Assembly: GCF_009674565.1 (NCBI RefSeq)
Contig: NZ_WKJL01000009.1
Coordinates: forward strand, 140,325-204,324
DNA from: Duganella aquatilis
GTDB lineage: Bacteria; Pseudomonadota; Gammaproteobacteria; Burkholderiales; Burkholderiaceae_D
Direction of reading: 5' to 3'
Length of the DNA: 64,000 nt
The notes below the pieces were generated by a model. It had not been told where the DNA came from. It ran no database searches and saw only the letters and a program-made list of their open reading frames with translations. Every line of letters starts with the position of its first letter. Positions within the stretch are counted from its first letter, which is position 1. Position numbers and translations under genes: made by a program. This document shows positions 61,650-64,000 of the stretch, piece after piece.

Positions 61650-62600
61650 TCAGTCCTCGCGCAGCACGGTGTTGGGGGTGGCGCGGCGCACGATGTACAG
61701 CGGGCGCTTCTTGGCCTCGTCGAAGGTCTTGCCCAGGTAGATGCCGAGGATGCCGAGGATGCCGATGATCAGGCCGCCGATGAAGTACAGCGAGACGATC
61801 AGGCTGGACCAGCCGGCGATCGGCGAACGGTGCACCAGCGACGACGCCAGCAGGTACAGGCCGAACGCCAGCGACACCGCCGCCATCGCCATGCCCAGCG
61901 TGGCGGCCATGCGCAGCGGCTTGTCGGAATAGGCCAGGATGGTGTCCATCGCCAGCCGCCACAGCTTGGCGAAGGTGTAGGAGGACTTGCCCTCGGCGCG
62001 CTCGGCGTGCTGCACCTGGATGCCAGTGGTCGGGAAGCCCATCCACTGCACATGGCCGCCGAAGAAGCGCAGCTGCTCGCGCATGCGCACGAAGTTTTTC
62101 ACCACCTGGCGCGACATGATGCGGAAATTGCCGCTGTCGCCGTCGATGTCGAGGTCGGCCAGGTAGCTGAACAGGCGGTAATACAGCCACGAGGTGGCGC
62201 GCTTGAGCAGCGGGTCCTGGCGCTTGCCGCGCAGCGCCAGCACCACGTCGTAGCCTTCCCGCGCCTTGGCGTACAGGCGCGGAATTTCTTCCGGCGCGTC
62301 CTGCAGGTCGCAGTCCATCACCACCACCCAGTCGCCGCGGCACTGGTCCATGCCGGCGGTGATGCCGTAGTGCTGGCCGAAGTTGCGCGAGAACTGCAGG
62401 CCGACCACGCGCGGGTCGGTCCGCGCCAGGCGCTCGATGACGTCCCACGAGCGGTCGCCGCCGCAGTCCTCCACCAGCACGATTTCAAACTGCGGGCTGA
62501 CGGTTTCCAGCGCGTCGCGCAGGCGGGTGTACAACTCGTCGAGCATGTTCTCGGCCTTGTAGACCGGGATCACGACCGAGATTAAAGGTGTTGCTGACAT
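61650..62600 (-). CDS. Family 2 glycosyltransferase, GtrB/ArnC-like
   Basis: A 316-residue protein starting MSATPLISVVIPVYKAENML. The GT-A domain has LVEDCGGDRSWDVI and VVMDCDLQDAPEEIPRL (DxD-like site), and the C-terminus has two membrane helices (~230-280) as in polyprenyl-phosphate glycosyltransferases. It should transfer the nucleotide sugar to undecaprenyl phosphate on the cytosolic face. The start overlaps the upstream membrane-protein stop by 1 bp (TAATG). Confidence 0.88.
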   Translation of the reverse strand: MSATPLISVVIPVYKAENMLDELYTRLRDALETVSPQFEIVLVEDCGGDRSWDVIERLARTDPRVVGLQFSRNFGQHYGITAGMDQCRGDWVVVMDCDLQDAPEEIPRLYAKAREGYDVVLALRGKRQDPLLKRATSWLYYRLFSYLADLDIDGDSGNFRIMSRQVVKNFVRMREQLRFFGGHVQWMGFPTTGIQVQHAERAEGKSSYTFAKLWRLAMDTILAYSDKPLRMAATLGMAMAAVSLAFGLYLLASSLVHRSPIAGWSSLIVSLYFIGGLIIGILGILGIYLGKTFDEAKKRPLYIVRRATPNTVLRED

Positions 62601-64000
62601 TACTGTTTCTCCGAAGCGGTAGGGATGCGGGCGACGTCGATGCCGCTCAGCGCAAAGCGGCCGCGGCCGCTGGTAAAGGCGCGGAATTCGACCATGTCCA
62701 GCGTGCTGGCGGTGTCGAAGCGCAAGGTGATGCGTTGCTTGCCGGCCGCCATCACGGTCTGGCGTGCGTGGACCATGTTGCCGGCCTGCGTGACCACGTC
62801 GAGCATGCCGAAGTCGCCGGCGTCGGCGCCGCTGGTTTCGATGTCGAAGCTGACCGCGTAAGCACCGCGGCCGAGGATGCGCATCGGGCCGAAATGCAGG
62901 TTGCCTGTCTCGCCCGGCTGCGCCACCATGGCGCCGTCCTGCAGCGTGCCGCGCTGGTGCAGCGTGTGCTCGTCCATCGGGTAATGCTGCGGCTGCCGGA
63001 CGTCGATGTCCCAGCCCGGCAGCGCCGCCGCCAGGTTGCGCGGATAGACCAGGATCGTGGCGTCCTGGTAGTGCAGGCGGCGCGGCGCGCCGGCGTAGCC
63101 GGTCAGCAGCGGCAAATTCAGCGCCGCCAGCTCGCTGTCGCGCAGCATCAGAAAGGTTGGGCCCTGCCAGGCGGCCGGCGTGTACCAGCGGTTGGAACTG
63201 AGTTTGCGGGTCGGCATCGGCAGGCCGCGCTCGACCGCCACCGGGCGGATGCGCACGGCGCCGCTGCTCAGGACCGTGATCTTGCCGGCGCTCCAGAACG
63301 TGGCGTAACCGTATTGCAGGCCCTGCTGCTGCAGGAACTCGCCCAGCTGCTGGTCCGGGGTTTTCAGGAGCGCGCCATGGTGCGGCATGCCGATCACTTC
63401 GTTGTACGGATACAGGTAGGCGGTCGGCGCGCTGGTGGCCAGCAGCGCGATGGACGCCAGGCCGGCGTAGCGCGTCAGCGGCGCCAGCGGGTGACGGTCG
63501 ACCATCAGGCCGGCAAAGATCAGCAGCATGGTCAGCAGCGATGGCACCAGGTAGCGCACCGAGGCGGTCGGCGCGCTCATGTCGGCCAGCGAGGTGGTCA
63601 GCATCATGAACAGGTTGGCGGCAAAGGTCATGCCGGCAAACACCACCACCAGCTGGCGCGGCCCGCGCTGCCAGCGCAGCGCGCGGTACAAGCACCATGG
63701 CAGCATGAATGCCAGCAGCAGCGCGCTGACCAGACGCAGCGCCGCATAGCCGCCGGCCAGCGAGACCACCTTGCCGTCCGCGCGCGGCAGGCCGTCGAAC
63801 AAACCGGTCACGCCTTCGATCACCGCCAGCAGATTGTGCAGCATGCCATTGAAGTCCAGCCAGTGCAGCATGGTCAGGCCGAGGTTGTTGTTGACGCGCG
63901 CCAGCGTGTAGCTGCTGAGCGCGATGCCGGCCAGCGCGCCGCCCAGCACCACGCCCATCGCGCGGGCCTGGCGCCAGTCGGCGGCGGCGCCGTCGGCGCG
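62600..64000 (-). CDS. Polytopic membrane protein C, 5' end outside window
   Basis: The frame is open from the window edge through 467 codons; the first in-window ATG (63958) lies in the middle of a cytosolic loop (ADWRQARAMGVVLGG), so the true start lies beyond 64000. At least five helices precede a long soluble C-terminal part (~200 residues, beta-rich, YPMDEHTLHQRGTLQDGAMV). The segment LGEFLQQQGLQYGYATFWSA resembles [14 protein letters not shown] of proteins A and B. It is probably the GT-C acceptor-side glycosyltransferase for the operon. Confidence 0.65.
   Translation of the reverse strand, partial: RADGAAADWRQARAMGVVLGGALAGIALSSYTLARVNNNLGLTMLHWLDFNGMLHNLLAVIEGVTGLFDGLPRADGKVVSLAGGYAALRLVSALLLAFMLPWCLYRALRWQRGPRQLVVVFAGMTFAANLFMMLTTSLADMSAPTASVRYLVPSLLTMLLIFAGLMVDRHPLAPLTRYAGLASIALLATSAPTAYLYPYNEVIGMPHHGALLKTPDQQLGEFLQQQGLQYGYATFWSAGKITVLSSGAVRIRPVAVERGLPMPTRKLSSNRWYTPAAWQGPTFLMLRDSELAALNLPLLTGYAGAPRRLHYQDATILVYPRNLAAALPGWDIDVRQPQHYPMDEHTLHQRGTLQDGAMVAQPGETGNLHFGPMRILGRGAYAVSFDIETSGADAGDFGMLDVVTQAGNMVHARQTVMAAGKQRITLRFDTASTLDMVEFRAFTSGRGRFALSGIDVARIPTASEKQ

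Overview
The window looks like a chromosome segment of a GC-rich betaproteobacterium, most likely Oxalobacteraceae (Massilia/Duganella/Rugamonas type). The reasons are the rpsU-yqeY-dnaG-rpoD block with a long acidic insert in RpoD, tsaD and aroG nearby, an ArgP/LysE pair, several c-di-GMP enzymes and a Reg_prop-type diguanylate cyclase. This placement is inferred from gene content; no database search was possible.

Layout. 1-8.6 kb: housekeeping and accessory genes (RND adaptor, exo/endonuclease-phosphatase, ybaK, plsY, DsbA-like protein, GAF-GGDEF, DUF427, YdjM-like membrane protein, SDR/LysR pair, and a small membrane protein behind a near-perfect sigma-54 promoter). 8.6-19.1 kb: conserved core (tsaD, aroG, ybiB, YhiN-type flavoprotein, rpsU, yqeY, dnaG, rpoD, tRNA with CAT anticodon).

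19.06-29.64 kb: a complete filamentous (inovirus) prophage of 10,490 bp in the 3' half of that tRNA, bounded by an 85-bp direct repeat (84/85 identical) that also contains the tRNA terminator. It carries, on the left strand, an HTH repressor and a membrane-anchored DUF2726 protein, and on the right strand small early proteins, a tandem-duplicated ssDNA-binding protein, the major coat protein, a terminator, a 22-residue hydrophobic peptide, a pIII/TspB-like adhesin, a DUF2523-type minor coat protein, Zot, an RHH regulator, a noncoding origin-like region, an HUH Rep and a tyrosine integrase. Between the integrase and attR lies a strikingly AT-rich two-gene cargo: an ABC/OLD-type ATPase overlapping a Toprim-like protein, which resembles two-gene anti-phage modules. 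The attachment core lies inside the 3' end of the repressor gene, so prophage and episome should make repressors with different C-termini.

29.6-49.7 kb: ordinary chromosome: NatAB-type ABC exporter with a palindromic operator, an S41 peptidase remnant, a TAT-exported Gfo/Idh oxidoreductase, GNAT, DUF5710, DOT1-like methyltransferase, argP-lysE, a membrane PAS-GGDEF-EAL protein, an NRAMP-related transporter, a TonB receptor, a chemoreceptor, and a large Reg_prop-Y_Y_Y-GGDEF protein.

49.8-64 kb: rhlE, then a glycan locus. Rightward: acyltransferase, GtrA-like protein, DprE1-like, DprE2-like and two 499-residue polytopic proteins. Convergent to these: HAD-UbiA fusion, WecE-like aminotransferase, SMR-like flippase, WecD-like acetyltransferase, GtrB/ArnC-like glycosyltransferase and a third polytopic protein that runs off the window. 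GtrA-DprE1-DprE2-two polytopic proteins has the same order as the mycobacterial Rv3789-Rv3793 block, and the HAD-UbiA protein can supply the missing prenyl-phosphoribose step. The locus therefore probably makes a polyprenyl-phosphate D-arabinofuranose donor plus an acetamido-sugar donor for surface glycosylation.
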